A program made the translations under genes and the position numbers. A stretch of DNA of 64,000 bases from Dyadobacter sp. CY312 (GTDB lineage Bacteria; Bacteroidota; Bacteroidia; Cytophagales; Spirosomataceae): the NCBI RefSeq assembly GCF_021390535.1, contig NZ_JAJUXG010000008.1, positions 248,001 through 312,000 of the forward strand. Direction: 5' to 3'. The notes under the pieces were generated by a model. It worked only from the letters and a program-made list of their open reading frames with translations, was not told where the DNA came from and ran no database searches. Shown piece after piece: positions 44,963-53,791 of this stretch. How positions within the stretch are numbered: the stretch's first letter is position 1; each line of letters opens with the position of its first letter.

Positions 44963-46857
44963 CTACTTTTGGAAGAGTTGGAGCCACACTGCTAAAAAGA
45001 TTGTTTTGCAAACAAAAAAGATCATTAAACTTTCTATCTCCATTGAGTTGTTTTTTTGTGTAAGTATTTTGACAGAATGATGAAATTTGTTTTTGTCAAC
45101 ATACTCCCACACAGTTGACGTATCAACTAAAAAATCTTGTGACTGACTTAATAAAAGAATTGTGTCTCGTTTGACGTAATCGTTATATATTCCTTTTGTT
45201 GTACGAGTTCTCACCATTTCGGGTAGTATGTCTTTCATAGCTGTACGTAACGGTCCTCTTCCCATACCATGATCAAATAAAATGGAACTGGGTATAGACT
45301 TGCAGAAATCATAGATTTGTGTGTCAAAAAAAGGATGGACGACATCTATGTTAAAGTACTCGCCTAAGGATGCTTGTTCTTCAATAACCCTTATATTCTG
45401 ATTGTAGGTAATTGATTTGTAAGGATTGTTATATGATAGTATGCTGTCTTTATCGTAATCAACGATAAAATCTTTGCGTTGAATGAAGGTAGTCGTTTTA
45501 TGTGGTTTTGTTAATTTATTAAATAATGATTTGATTCCAGAATTAACCAACGAATAAGAGTCTAGGTTAAAGCGCCTTTGAGCAACAACTAAAAGCTCAA
45601 AACTCTCTAAATAGTTTCTTTGCTTTACCAAGGAAAGAAGTTTGCGGTAAATATGTCTTGTGAAAATTAATTCATTTCGATAGTCTCGGGTGTAAGAGTT
45701 CCAGGCATTTCCGTAAACCATACTGAATTTATCAAGTTTGGCAACCTCTGATAGCTCATGTCTTAGTTCGTCCCATTTTTTCTGTTTCATTAGTTCGTTT
45801 AAGTATTCAATTCCATGGCCAACGATACTATCTCCGTCGTGCCCTGTAAATAAGGAATCACACCCTATTTCATTCGCTCTTCGATACAGGTTAACAAGTA
45901 AAGAGGTTCCCATAGAGCCATAAACAGGCTGTCCGTATATCTGAGTCGCGAAAATTAGATCGTCAATTGCATTATATGACGGATTAATTATATGATGATC
46001 AGAAGAAATGCGTTGAACTACTTCACGAGCATATATTGTCTCATCGGATAAGGACGTATTGGTGTCGGTATAAAACGTATGTAGATTAAGGTTTGGAGAT
46101 AATAGCTTCAATGTTGAGGACACTGAAGAAGAGTCTAATCCTCCACTTAATTGTGACCCAATGTGTCTCTTATTAACCATGCCCCGACTTACTGATTTTA
46201 AGAATAAATCTTTAAATACGGTGCCGTATTCCTGCTCGTTTTTTAGGTGCTCCCAGTTCGCATTTAGTGGAGTCAAATATGAATCTGTTTTAATTTCGGA
46301 GTTAGTAAATGAAATTAAATGTCCTGGTAGAACGCTCTTTATGTAATGAAAGTGAGTGTCATTATCATAGGGTTGAATAAAATCATTTCTAGATAAGTAT
46401 GTAAATATTTTAGAGGTGTTAATTTTAGAAGGATTGAGAACATTGTTTTCATTGAGAAGTTCTACAATATCAGTTGAAAATAATATCCCCTTGGTGGGTA
46501 TGTGGATATAATACAAGGGAATCGTTCCAAATGCGTCACGCACCAAGAAAAGTCTTTCATTTGCTAGGTCAAAGTATACTGCAAATGAAATTGAGTTTTT
46601 ATTAAGGGAAAGAAAATCGCTGAAAGAGCTGGACTTACATTCAATGAAGCATTTTGGAGCAGAAGATGCTTGATAAGATTGAGTGTCTATAGAAGAATTT
46701 TGAATTAAAATGAGATAGCTATCATCACTTTTTTTTTAAGCCAATCTCCATTAATGTGAAAGTATCCTTTACCAACATTAATTTGTTCATGTTGGTTGGA
46801 CAGAAGAGGTTTTGGTAGACTGTAATTGTTAAATGAAAAAAAACCTTTAAAGCCCAT
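44963..46857 (-). CDS. Asparagine synthetase-like (lasso cyclase type) protein, frame broken at an A9 run
   Basis: Read with one extra base, this is a 631-residue asparagine-synthetase B homologue: an N-terminal glutaminase-like fold (NERLFLVRDAFGTIPLYYI) and a synthetase domain with the ATP-pyrophosphatase loop SGGLDSSS. The first residues are MGFKGFFS: the catalytic Cys2 of true AsnB is absent, as in lasso-peptide cyclases (McjC/LasC type), which use the ATP site to close an isopeptide ring. ATG 46857 reads 50 codons to a stop at 46705-46707. The homologous frame resumes exactly at the nine-A run (plus positions 46729-46737). A -1 shift there restores the protein. The second frame alone could start at 46546, losing the N-terminal domain. 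It follows a lasso-like precursor gene by 60 bases. No PqqD-like or B2 protease gene adjoins. Confidence 0.75.
46729..46737 (-). other. Nine-A slippery run at the frame break
   Basis: On the coding strand the sequence is CTT AAA AAA AAA GTG in the start frame; moving back one base gives AGT GAT GAT, which continues the homologous protein. This is an A-AAA-AAA heptamer usable for -1 ribosomal frameshifting or transcriptional slippage, and also a site prone to sequencing error or phase variation. Confidence 0.7.
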
Positions 46858-46870
46858 GGGATTTTTGTTT

Positions 46871-46905
46871 CAAATAACAAGTAATATAAAATTACTTGTT
46901 ATTTG
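46871..46905 (-). terminator. 15-bp perfect hairpin between precursor and cyclase genes
   Basis: CAAATAACAAGTAAT (46871-46885) pairs perfectly with ATTACTTGTTATTTG (46891-46905) around a 5-base loop. It starts 12 bases after the precursor stop and ends 13 bases before the cyclase ATG. No T run follows on the coding strand. Such intercistronic hairpins can be partial terminators or RNA-stability elements that let precursor mRNA exceed enzyme mRNA. Confidence 0.65.
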
Positions 46906-46917
46906 TATTTTTTTAGA

Positions 46918-47067
46918 TTAGACAGCATAATACGTAGATCCGCCATCTGATAAAGTGCTACTTCCCTTAAGGTTCATAGTCAACTTACTAACCTTGCCCA
47001 ATTTGTTCAAAACAGGCTTTTTGTAAGATCTCTTTGTCTGTGTAGAGTGCATATTAGTTGTTTTCAT
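46918..47067 (-). CDS. Lasso-type RiPP precursor peptide (candidate)
   Basis: A 49-residue peptide with no database-independent name. Residues 15-30 read Y-KK-P-V-L-NKL-G-KVSKL-T, fitting the lasso leader pattern Y-x2-P-x-L-x3-G-x5-T that binds the RiPP recognition element. The rest (residues 31-49) is Gly/Ser/Thr-rich with one acidic residue, D41, the only possible isopeptide acceptor, and ends in YYAV. If T30 is the usual penultimate leader residue the core starts at N32 and D41 is position 10; cleavage before L33, K34 or G35 would give ring sizes 9, 8 or 7. The gene has a good promoter, is followed by a hairpin and then the cyclase-like gene. Mature product and activity are unknown. Confidence 0.7.
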   Translation of the reverse strand: MKTTNMHSTQTKRSYKKPVLNKLGKVSKLTMNLKGSSTLSDGGSTYYAV

Positions 47068-47104
47068 ATTAGAATTGTTACGTGTTTAATAATAGTATCC
47101 GGCG

Positions 47105-47135
47105 TAAATTTAGATATATATTCTTGAATTACAAA
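47105..47135 (-). promoter_or_regulatory. Predicted promoter of the RiPP precursor
   Basis: On the minus strand: TTTG (47132-47135), 19-base spacer, TAAATTTA (47105-47112, one mismatch to TAnnTTTG), 37 bases before the precursor ATG. Confidence 0.55.
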
Positions 47136-47232
47136 TTTTATAACTCATTCATTGAAAAATGTATAGAAGATTTTCGTTATCACTATTATACGGTTGCTCC
47201 TCTACTTGTCGCGGAGTATGAATATTCCAATT

Positions 47233-47874
47233 TCAATGGCCGCTCTCTTCCAGTTTCTTTTTCAAAAACCCTACCAACACTTCCAGACCTGTATCAAAGC
47301 GTGTATTGTTGTTGATGATCATGTCAGCTTCTGATTTCAGCGGTTGGATGAATTTATCGTAGGTTGGAGCCACGTGGTGTTCCCAGCGATATAAAACGTC
47401 ATCGAGGTCGTAACCGCGCTCGTTGTTGTCTCGGATGATCCTTCGCTTAATCTTCACGTGCTCTTTGGCATCGACGAAGACTTTCAAATCGATAAGACGA
47501 GCTATATCAGGGAAGTAAAAGACAAAGATTCCCTCAACAATGATGATCGGACGAGGCTCGAAAATCAATATTTCAGGCTTGATAAGTGGATTATTGAAGG
47601 TATACTCTTTCTGATGAACTTCCCTGCCTGCACGTAGAACAGCTATATGCTCTGCAAACAGGTGATGATCAATGGTCTCAGGTAAGTCGAAATTTTCAAC
47701 TCCATTCTCGTCTCTTGGAATTTCGTGGATCGGACGGTAATAGTTGTCCTGAGAAATGCGTGTTACCTGATCTTTTCCGAAGGAATCAATGAGGCTTTTC
47801 ATAAAGAAAGTCTTGCCAGATGCACTTCCTCCGGTAATACCGATGATATAGGGTGGTTTGTCTGTTGGTATCAT
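47233..47874 (-). CDS. udk: Uridine kinase
   Basis: A 213-residue nucleoside kinase phosphorylating uridine (and cytidine) with ATP or GTP in pyrimidine salvage. The P-loop is GITGGSASGKT (residues 12-22). RISQDNYYRP, FDLPETIDHH and the lid arginines in KIKRRIIRDNNERGYD are family features. It is the last gene of the minus-strand run gcvT-comB-repeat protein-porZ-udk, 53 bases after porZ. Its 3' end borders the AT-rich block. Confidence 0.93.
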   Translation of the reverse strand: MIPTDKPPYIIGITGGSASGKTFFMKSLIDSFGKDQVTRISQDNYYRPIHEIPRDENGVENFDLPETIDHHLFAEHIAVLRAGREVHQKEYTFNNPLIKPEILIFEPRPIIIVEGIFVFYFPDIARLIDLKVFVDAKEHVKIKRRIIRDNNERGYDLDDVLYRWEHHVAPTYDKFIQPLKSEADMIINNNTRFDTGLEVLVGFLKKKLEESGH

Positions 47875-47927
47875 TGTTGGAAATGATAATCTTGTTAAGT
47901 AGTTCTTAGTTTGATTTTTATGTAATC

Positions 47928-49778
47928 CTAATCAATAATTGCCAGTTTTCCTGCAATTTTTTGGTCACCGTTCTGTGAAGTTATATAAATAAGGTAAACT
48001 CCGCCGCTTGCCCTTTTTCCTGTATAATCATTTAAATCCCAACTGGCCAGACCACCTTGTGAGCGTGTTTCATAAACAAGTCTGCCTGAGAGCTGCGTTA
48101 TTTTGACAGTCGAATCGTCCGTTAGGCCCTTAATGCCGACCTTGCCACTGTAACCCGGTCTAACAGGATTGGGGAAAATGGTAACGTTGGAAATATTTTC
48201 AAAAGCTACACTTGAATTTGTCCTGTAAGACACCATTCCATTCGGTGTATCTATGAATAGAAGTCCTGTTTCGGGTTCGAAATATAAGGAGGTAATCAGA
48301 TTGGAAGGTATGGGGCTGTTGGCAGCGGTGAAATGGCTTATTAGTTCTGTGCCATCCGAGCTGAAAAGATACAGGCCGTTTCTGGTTCCAATCCATTTGC
48401 GATTGCCCACCTCCACGGCAATGGCGGTACACTTCTCATTTGCGAACAATTTTCTCTGACCGTAAACTGGTAATATAGCATTAGTGCTTGCACCATTTAA
48501 GGCTTCGTCTGGAAATAAATAGCCTACTCCCTTATCACTGGCGAACCAAATGTACCCATCCCGATCTATGGCAATGCTGTTTATTACAGAAGATGGTAAC
48601 GCACCGTTTCCTATACCTGTACTTAAATTTCTTTCTTTGTTTGTTGTAGTATTCTTAACAAGGATTCCACCTCCCAGATAAGATGGAAGTCTCGCACAAC
48701 TGAATCCTGACTGGTCAATAATAACTGAATCTTTTCGGGGAGAAATAATGGTATCTTTTTGAGCTGGGCTATATGGTTTTAAAGAGCCGTCGGTATTACT
48801 TAGCAGTCCACTTTTAGAATCTGCAATCCATACTACTTTTTGTGAAATTGCCAGTGATTTTTTTGGAGCCAAGAGGAGAGCGCTGCCTAAGGAAGATGTC
48901 TCCCCGGACCTGGATAATAAAACATAACTGTTATCCAGGGTTATGCTTAGACCCGGATCTGTATTTGAAAGCGCGTAGTGCTTACTGGTGCTCGGGAGTA
49001 ACGTTTTCCAGATTCCGTTGGAAAATTGGTAAACACCTTTTTGGAATAAACCGCCGTACAAGACATCATTATCGGAGGCAATTGAAATGAGCGGAGACGG
49101 TGAGGTAAGTGTTTTCCAACTGGCAAAATATTGTCTGTTGACGGATCCCTGCATAGAACTGACCTGTAAGCCTTGAGAGGTGAGTGCAAAAATAGAATCG
49201 GGGGTGAAGGCGATGTCTTTAACCTGCACTTCTGCACCGTTGAAGCCTATGTAGCGATAATTTTCAAGTACCTGGCGATTTTTAATATCGAGTGTTACAA
49301 TACCAAAATTGGTTGCCAGGTAGGCGTTGCTGTTATGGAAAATAATTTTACTAATATTTTTTATGTCAGGAAGGTCTGTTGCCTGTTGCAGTATGGGCCA
49401 GGACTCTGTATGCTCCAATTCGGAATTTTCATCCAAAAATAATAGATCCATATTGCCGTTGCGATAAGCTAACAATATGGTGTTAGTCGCACCCTCATAG
49501 GCCATGGATGAAATGCCAACATCTGCCAGACCATCTTGTTTACCATATACTTTTGGATTCGTTCCTGCCAGGTTTACGCTAAATAAACCGTTATAGGATG
49601 CGCAAAATATACGGCTTTTCGTTTGTACCAATTGATGTGCAGAGAGGTAATTGAAATGAGATTCCCATGCACCAATTGGGATATTTTGAGCTGATGCCGT
49701 GGGGGATTTGAAGAGAACGACAAAAAGAATGGTTGCCATTACAGATGCGGATACCCACATTGTTGTACCTGGTTTCAT
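47928..49778 (-). CDS. porZ: PorZ-like T9SS attachment-complex protein
   Basis: A 616-residue exported protein. A signal sequence is followed by GAWESHFNYLSAHQL, characteristic of PorZ, then two beta-propeller domains of the two-component-regulator type (AIDRDGYIWFASDKGVGYL, RKWIGTRNGLYLFSSDG), and a C-terminal T9SS domain (IFPNPVRPGYSGKV, SGGVYLIYI). In Porphyromonas gingivalis PorZ works with PorU at the cell surface, delivering the A-LPS anchor to sorted cargo. I prefer ATG 49778; a GTG at 49802 would add eight residues. It follows the repeat protein by about 36 bases and is probably co-transcribed with it. Confidence 0.85.
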   Translation of the reverse strand: MKPGTTMWVSASVMATILFVVLFKSPTASAQNIPIGAWESHFNYLSAHQLVQTKSRIFCASYNGLFSVNLAGTNPKVYGKQDGLADVGISSMAYEGATNTILLAYRNGNMDLLFLDENSELEHTESWPILQQATDLPDIKNISKIIFHNSNAYLATNFGIVTLDIKNRQVLENYRYIGFNGAEVQVKDIAFTPDSIFALTSQGLQVSSMQGSVNRQYFASWKTLTSPSPLISIASDNDVLYGGLFQKGVYQFSNGIWKTLLPSTSKHYALSNTDPGLSITLDNSYVLLSRSGETSSLGSALLLAPKKSLAISQKVVWIADSKSGLLSNTDGSLKPYSPAQKDTIISPRKDSVIIDQSGFSCARLPSYLGGGILVKNTTTNKERNLSTGIGNGALPSSVINSIAIDRDGYIWFASDKGVGYLFPDEALNGASTNAILPVYGQRKLFANEKCTAIAVEVGNRKWIGTRNGLYLFSSDGTELISHFTAANSPIPSNLITSLYFEPETGLLFIDTPNGMVSYRTNSSVAFENISNVTIFPNPVRPGYSGKVGIKGLTDDSTVKITQLSGRLVYETRSQGGLASWDLNDYTGKRASGGVYLIYITSQNGDQKIAGKLAIID

Positions 49779-49814
49779 CCTTTTTGCAGATTTCTTGCTC
49801 ACAGGTTCCGAAAA

Positions 49815-51746
49815 TTAATTTTCTACCGTAATGATTGCCGAACCTTTTCCCGTTCCGGTTCCACAGCCACTTTTTACAGAGGTTAACTTGTATTCGGTTG
49901 TAGCGCCTGGCGTTACCGATATCAGATATGGATTAAGGAAAGTTCCATTAATGGCTGTGCCGTCGGACAACGTAAATGACCATGGAGGCAAACCGTTTTT
50001 GAATTTAAGCTGAATCCGGGTAGATCTTCCGGCAGTGATAATACCCTTTCCAGATACTTCACCAACAGCTTTGTTTGGAGCAATGATGTCAATTTCTTCT
50101 ACGGCACTGGATACGGCAGGAGATGAGGATATGATTCTGATTTTATGCGTTCTTATCGTATCGGATGAGGTTGCCGACGTGAGTTTTACATTCATTGTCG
50201 TAGGCGTGATGGTTGTTGGTAAATCAACAAACCTTCCATTTTTATCAGTGACCTGAACTACAAATTTGTTGCCCGGATTGTAGCGTCCGACGGTTTTGTA
50301 AGGAATTTCCAGAGTAGCACCAGAGCAAACCATGTTTTGGGAAAGCTTTTCTAATATTATAGCAACGGGTGGTGTCTTGACAGCAACTTTTGCACGACCC
50401 GAAAATTTGCCAACGCCACAAAGCCCCCCCGCAGAAGTGATCTGATAATTGGTGTCGTAATAAGGTTTAACCTTTACTTTATAAGGAGATTCCTGAATAT
50501 TGTTCTCATAGGTGCCATCCGAAAGTAATACGAACCATGGAGGGCCGCCACCATTAAATGCCACAGTTAATTCTCCTGTCTGATCTTCATTCAGGAACAA
50601 AGAATCTTTTTGTAAAATCGTTGTCGTTGGTGATACGATAGTTACTTTGGCAACCTGACTCACCAGATAGGGTGCTGACGACGTAACACGAAGACGGTAC
50701 TCGCCAGGTTTGTAAGTTTCAGGAATTTGGGTGCTGATATAGCCAGATGAATCCGGAGTCGAAAGATTTTTAAAAGCGCCTGTCCGATCTGCAATCTGCA
50801 CTACAAACCTATTTCCCTTATTAAATTTACCAGTTGCACTGAATGGAACCTGGAAAGGTATGTTGTTGCAGACACGCGCAATTTTATCGGTTTCCTTCAA
50901 TTCAAGCTTTGGTTCAGGGTTATTATCTACATTCACAATTGCTTCCCCACTCATTGTACCACTGCCGCAAGCATTAGAGACGCCCATGATTTTGTAAGCC
51001 TTAATTTGCGTAGGCTTCACGATCAGATAATGTGGATTGGACATGGTGTTCAATACATTTGAACTGTCAGACAATTGAAATGACCAGGGTGCAGTACCAC
51101 TTAAATTTACTTTCAGATGCGCCTCCTGACCGGGCATAATCCGTGCAGCCTGTGTTCCGTCGATTACTTCTATACGAGCAACGGGCGTCTGAAGCAACCG
51201 GATTGGTACAAGCTGACTCTTAATAACAGAAATGTTGCTTACTACTTGTAAATGATATACCTCACCTCCGATCTTGTAAGACGGGATCACGGCTTTTAAC
51301 GGGCTTTTTTTGCCGGGAAGTGAAATTGCAATTGATTTACCGGAGGCGTCGATCAGATGAGCTATGTAAGTGTTCTCGTCATCAAACGGTCCTTCGGTGG
51401 TAAAAGGTATGTGAACGGTCGTTCCCGGGCAGACCGACAGATACGAAATATCCTCAATTTTTATTTTGTAGGCGTCAATGGTGTCTTTTGCAGTTTTCGC
51501 AGCCTTTTCCGCAAGTTCATCTGCTTCTTTTTCAGTCAAACCTCCCTCTGGCACAGCTGTTGTATCCAATTCTGCTTTTTTTATTAATGTATCCTGTATT
51601 ACAGCAGGCGCAGGTACTTTTTGCACCGCGGGTTTACTCACGGCAGACTGTTTTACAGCAGGTTTTTTAGGTGTTGTTCGCTGTCCGGATACATGTTGTA
51701 TACAAGCTAACCCGGTGAAGAAGAAAATAAAAAGGAACCGTAACAT
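49815..51746 (-). CDS. Exported repeat protein of unknown function, upstream of porZ
   Basis: I do not recognise this 643-residue protein. It has a signal peptide (to about VSGQ), a Pro/Ala/Lys-rich linker (residues 25-60), then three pairs of beta-sandwich-like modules. Module A repeats as VCPGTTVHIPFTTEG, VCNNIPFQVPFSATG and VCSGATLEIPYKTVG, followed by F-x2-GN-x-FVVQ-type text. Module B repeats as APWSFQLSDSS, PPWFVLLSDGT and PPWSFTLSDGT, ending in ACGSGTMSG, LCGVGKFSG and GCGTGTGKG. It lacks a clear T9SS sorting tail. Its place between comB and porZ suggests an envelope or secretion accessory role, but that is inference. Confidence 0.8.
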   Translation of the reverse strand: MLRFLFIFFFTGLACIQHVSGQRTTPKKPAVKQSAVSKPAVQKVPAPAVIQDTLIKKAELDTTAVPEGGLTEKEADELAEKAAKTAKDTIDAYKIKIEDISYLSVCPGTTVHIPFTTEGPFDDENTYIAHLIDASGKSIAISLPGKKSPLKAVIPSYKIGGEVYHLQVVSNISVIKSQLVPIRLLQTPVARIEVIDGTQAARIMPGQEAHLKVNLSGTAPWSFQLSDSSNVLNTMSNPHYLIVKPTQIKAYKIMGVSNACGSGTMSGEAIVNVDNNPEPKLELKETDKIARVCNNIPFQVPFSATGKFNKGNRFVVQIADRTGAFKNLSTPDSSGYISTQIPETYKPGEYRLRVTSSAPYLVSQVAKVTIVSPTTTILQKDSLFLNEDQTGELTVAFNGGGPPWFVLLSDGTYENNIQESPYKVKVKPYYDTNYQITSAGGLCGVGKFSGRAKVAVKTPPVAIILEKLSQNMVCSGATLEIPYKTVGRYNPGNKFVVQVTDKNGRFVDLPTTITPTTMNVKLTSATSSDTIRTHKIRIISSSPAVSSAVEEIDIIAPNKAVGEVSGKGIITAGRSTRIQLKFKNGLPPWSFTLSDGTAINGTFLNPYLISVTPGATTEYKLTSVKSGCGTGTGKGSAIITVEN

Positions 51747-51777
51747 GCAGATTTTTAATAATTTAAAACTTGGTATA

Positions 51778-52488
51778 CTATTTCATCGCAACCAAAGTGC
51801 TGCCTCTTAGCACAGGTACTATATCGTAAAGGTCTTTTTGCAGACAATAAGCAATATCCTTTTGAATGCCAAGGCGTTGGAGCCTCCTAACATGAGAAGA
51901 ATTAGAGACGGCAGCCAGCAAATTATCTCTCGATTGTTCATACAGCCGTTGAGCCATGAGTGTTCCGTCTTCCCGGAGCATAAATTGGTCTTTTAACTCA
52001 TCAGCAAGTGCACCGGCAAATAGAGTGTCTTCCAGGTTTGGTCTTCCTTTCCAGCCGGCACATAAAACAAGAACATCATAAGGTTCCGTTCTGAGGTGAC
52101 TGGCAAGTGCACCCAGATTCAAGAACGAGCCGATCATCACTTTAACCGCCGAAGTACGTGCTTTGGTGATGGATAACGTTCCGTTGGTGGTTGTCATTGC
52201 TATCTCTGCACCAATTAGCCTCTCGTTCATATAACTGAACGGGGAATTGTCCAGATCAAACCCTTCTTCTTTTTTTGCATCGCGCTCCGCGGCCGCAATG
52301 AAACCCTTATCCTGCAAAAATTTACATTCTTCAATACTCGCCACAGGCGTTATGCTTTTTATACCATAAGCAAGCCCGGTTACCATACAGGAAGTAGCAC
52401 GAAAAATATCGGCAACTACAACTATGGAGTTGTCCAGTTTATGTAAATGCAGCAGGTCAGGCGTAAGACAGACGTCAAGTTGTTTCAT
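51778..52488 (-). CDS. comB: 2-phosphosulfolactate phosphatase family protein
   Basis: A 236-residue ComB-family protein. The conserved text VVVADIFRATS, AAERDAKKEEGFDLDNSP, TTTNGT and CAGWKGRPNLEDTLFAGA is present. ComB removes phosphate from 2-phosphosulfolactate, giving sulfolactate, first known in coenzyme M synthesis and widespread in bacteria that lack coenzyme M. In Cytophagales the pathway could feed sulfonate or sulfonolipid metabolism, which is speculation here. It lies between gcvT (56 bases) and the repeat protein (31 bases), so it is part of the same run. Confidence 0.87.
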   Translation of the reverse strand: MKQLDVCLTPDLLHLHKLDNSIVVVADIFRATSCMVTGLAYGIKSITPVASIEECKFLQDKGFIAAAERDAKKEEGFDLDNSPFSYMNERLIGAEIAMTTTNGTLSITKARTSAVKVMIGSFLNLGALASHLRTEPYDVLVLCAGWKGRPNLEDTLFAGALADELKDQFMLREDGTLMAQRLYEQSRDNLLAAVSNSSHVRRLQRLGIQKDIAYCLQKDLYDIVPVLRGSTLVAMK

Positions 52489-52544
52489 AAATAGAAATAA
52501 TACGGAGACAATAATGGATGATTAATTTTGACAGTATCAAACGG

Positions 52545-53627
52545 TCATCCCTTTACGAAGGGCAACTTCACAACCTGGGCTTTAAGCAACCGATCGCGAA
52601 CCTTTACGAAAATTTGAGTGTCCGGCTTGCTGTAACTTGCCGGAAGATAGCCCATTCCTATTCCTTTTTGTAAAGTAGGCGACTGTGTTCCGGAAGTTAC
52701 TTCTCCTATTTTGTTTCCTTCTGCGTCGCATAGTTCGTAATGTCCACGCGGAATTCCACGGTCAATCATCTCAAAGCCAACCAGTTTTTGTTGTAAACCA
52801 GCTTCTTTTTGTTGTTTTAAAGCAGCAGAATTGATAAAGTTCTTGGTGAATTTTGTAACCCATCCTAAACCTGCTTCCAAAGGCGAAGTTTTGTCATCAA
52901 TATCATTCCCATATAAACAGAAACCTTTTTCCAGTCTCAGCGTATCACGCGCACCAAGTCCAACGGGTTTTATGCTAAATTCTTCACCAGCTTCGAAAAT
53001 GGCATTCCACATTGCCTCGGCATCATCATTTTTTACATATATTTCAAAACCACCTGAACCTGTATAGCCCGTCGCTGAAATGACAACATTTTCAATGCCG
53101 GCCATTTTGCCGATTTTGAATGTATAATATTCCATACTTGCCAAATCTTCCTCTGTGAGTTTTTGCAATGTTGCTGTAGCATTCGGTCCCTGAACAGCAA
53201 GAAGGCATACATCGGCAGACATGTTTTCCATCTCCACACCTTCTGTATTATGCTGCTGAATCCAGTTCCAGTCTTTTTCAATGTTAGAAGCATTTACTAC
53301 GAGCATGTAGTCATCTTCTGCAATCCGATAAACAAGTAAATCATCCACCACACCGCCATCGGCATTAGGTAAGTAGCTGTATTGTACTTTTCCGTCAAAC
53401 AACGTGGATGCATCGTTGGCAGAAACGCGTTGGATCAGATCAAGTGCTTTTGGTCCCTTCACGCTGAACTCTCCCATGTGAGACACGTCGAAAACACCTA
53501 CGTTGTTGCGTACCGTATGATGCTCTTCCAGATCGGAAGAATAGCGTACAGGCATTTCAAAACCGGCAAAAGGTACAATTTTAGCACCTAATTGAACATG
53601 TATCTGGTGAAGCGGAATCGTTTTCAT
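52545..53627 (-). CDS. gcvT: Glycine cleavage system T protein (aminomethyltransferase)
   Basis: A 360-residue folate-dependent enzyme that takes the aminomethyl group from GcvH, releases ammonia and forms methylene-tetrahydrofolate. Family text: [63 protein letters not shown] and [20 protein letters not shown]. Length is typical. It heads the minus-strand run that includes comB and porZ, behind a predicted promoter. gcvH is elsewhere (16418) and gcvP is not in the window. Confidence 0.96.
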   Translation of the reverse strand: MKTIPLHQIHVQLGAKIVPFAGFEMPVRYSSDLEEHHTVRNNVGVFDVSHMGEFSVKGPKALDLIQRVSANDASTLFDGKVQYSYLPNADGGVVDDLLVYRIAEDDYMLVVNASNIEKDWNWIQQHNTEGVEMENMSADVCLLAVQGPNATATLQKLTEEDLASMEYYTFKIGKMAGIENVVISATGYTGSGGFEIYVKNDDAEAMWNAIFEAGEEFSIKPVGLGARDTLRLEKGFCLYGNDIDDKTSPLEAGLGWVTKFTKNFINSAALKQQKEAGLQQKLVGFEMIDRGIPRGHYELCDAEGNKIGEVTSGTQSPTLQKGIGMGYLPASYSKPDTQIFVKVRDRLLKAQVVKLPFVKG

Positions 53628-53656
53628 GAATGGTTAATTGATTTTCTTTTGATTTG

Positions 53657-53688
53657 CAAAAGTAGGTAATGCAGTTCAAAGCCACACA
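53657..53688 (-). promoter_or_regulatory. Predicted promoter of the gcvT-comB-porZ-udk run
   Basis: On the minus strand: TGTG (53685-53688, near TTTG), 20-base spacer, TACTTTTG (53657-53664, full -7 match), 29 bases before the gcvT ATG. Confidence 0.45.
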
Positions 53689-53791
53689 AAAATCTGTCTT
53701 TTCAAATATTCCGTTAAACCTTTTTGAAGTATATTGGGAAAAAATAGACATAAATTTTTGTCTGTTTGATATTAAACAGAAATAAGAACAG

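Noticed and set aside
47082..47315. Plus-strand 77-codon reading frame overlapping the RiPP promoter and the udk 3' end
   Set aside because: Its second half is antisense to udk, it has a GTG start without features, and it would cover the precursor promoter. Treated as chance.
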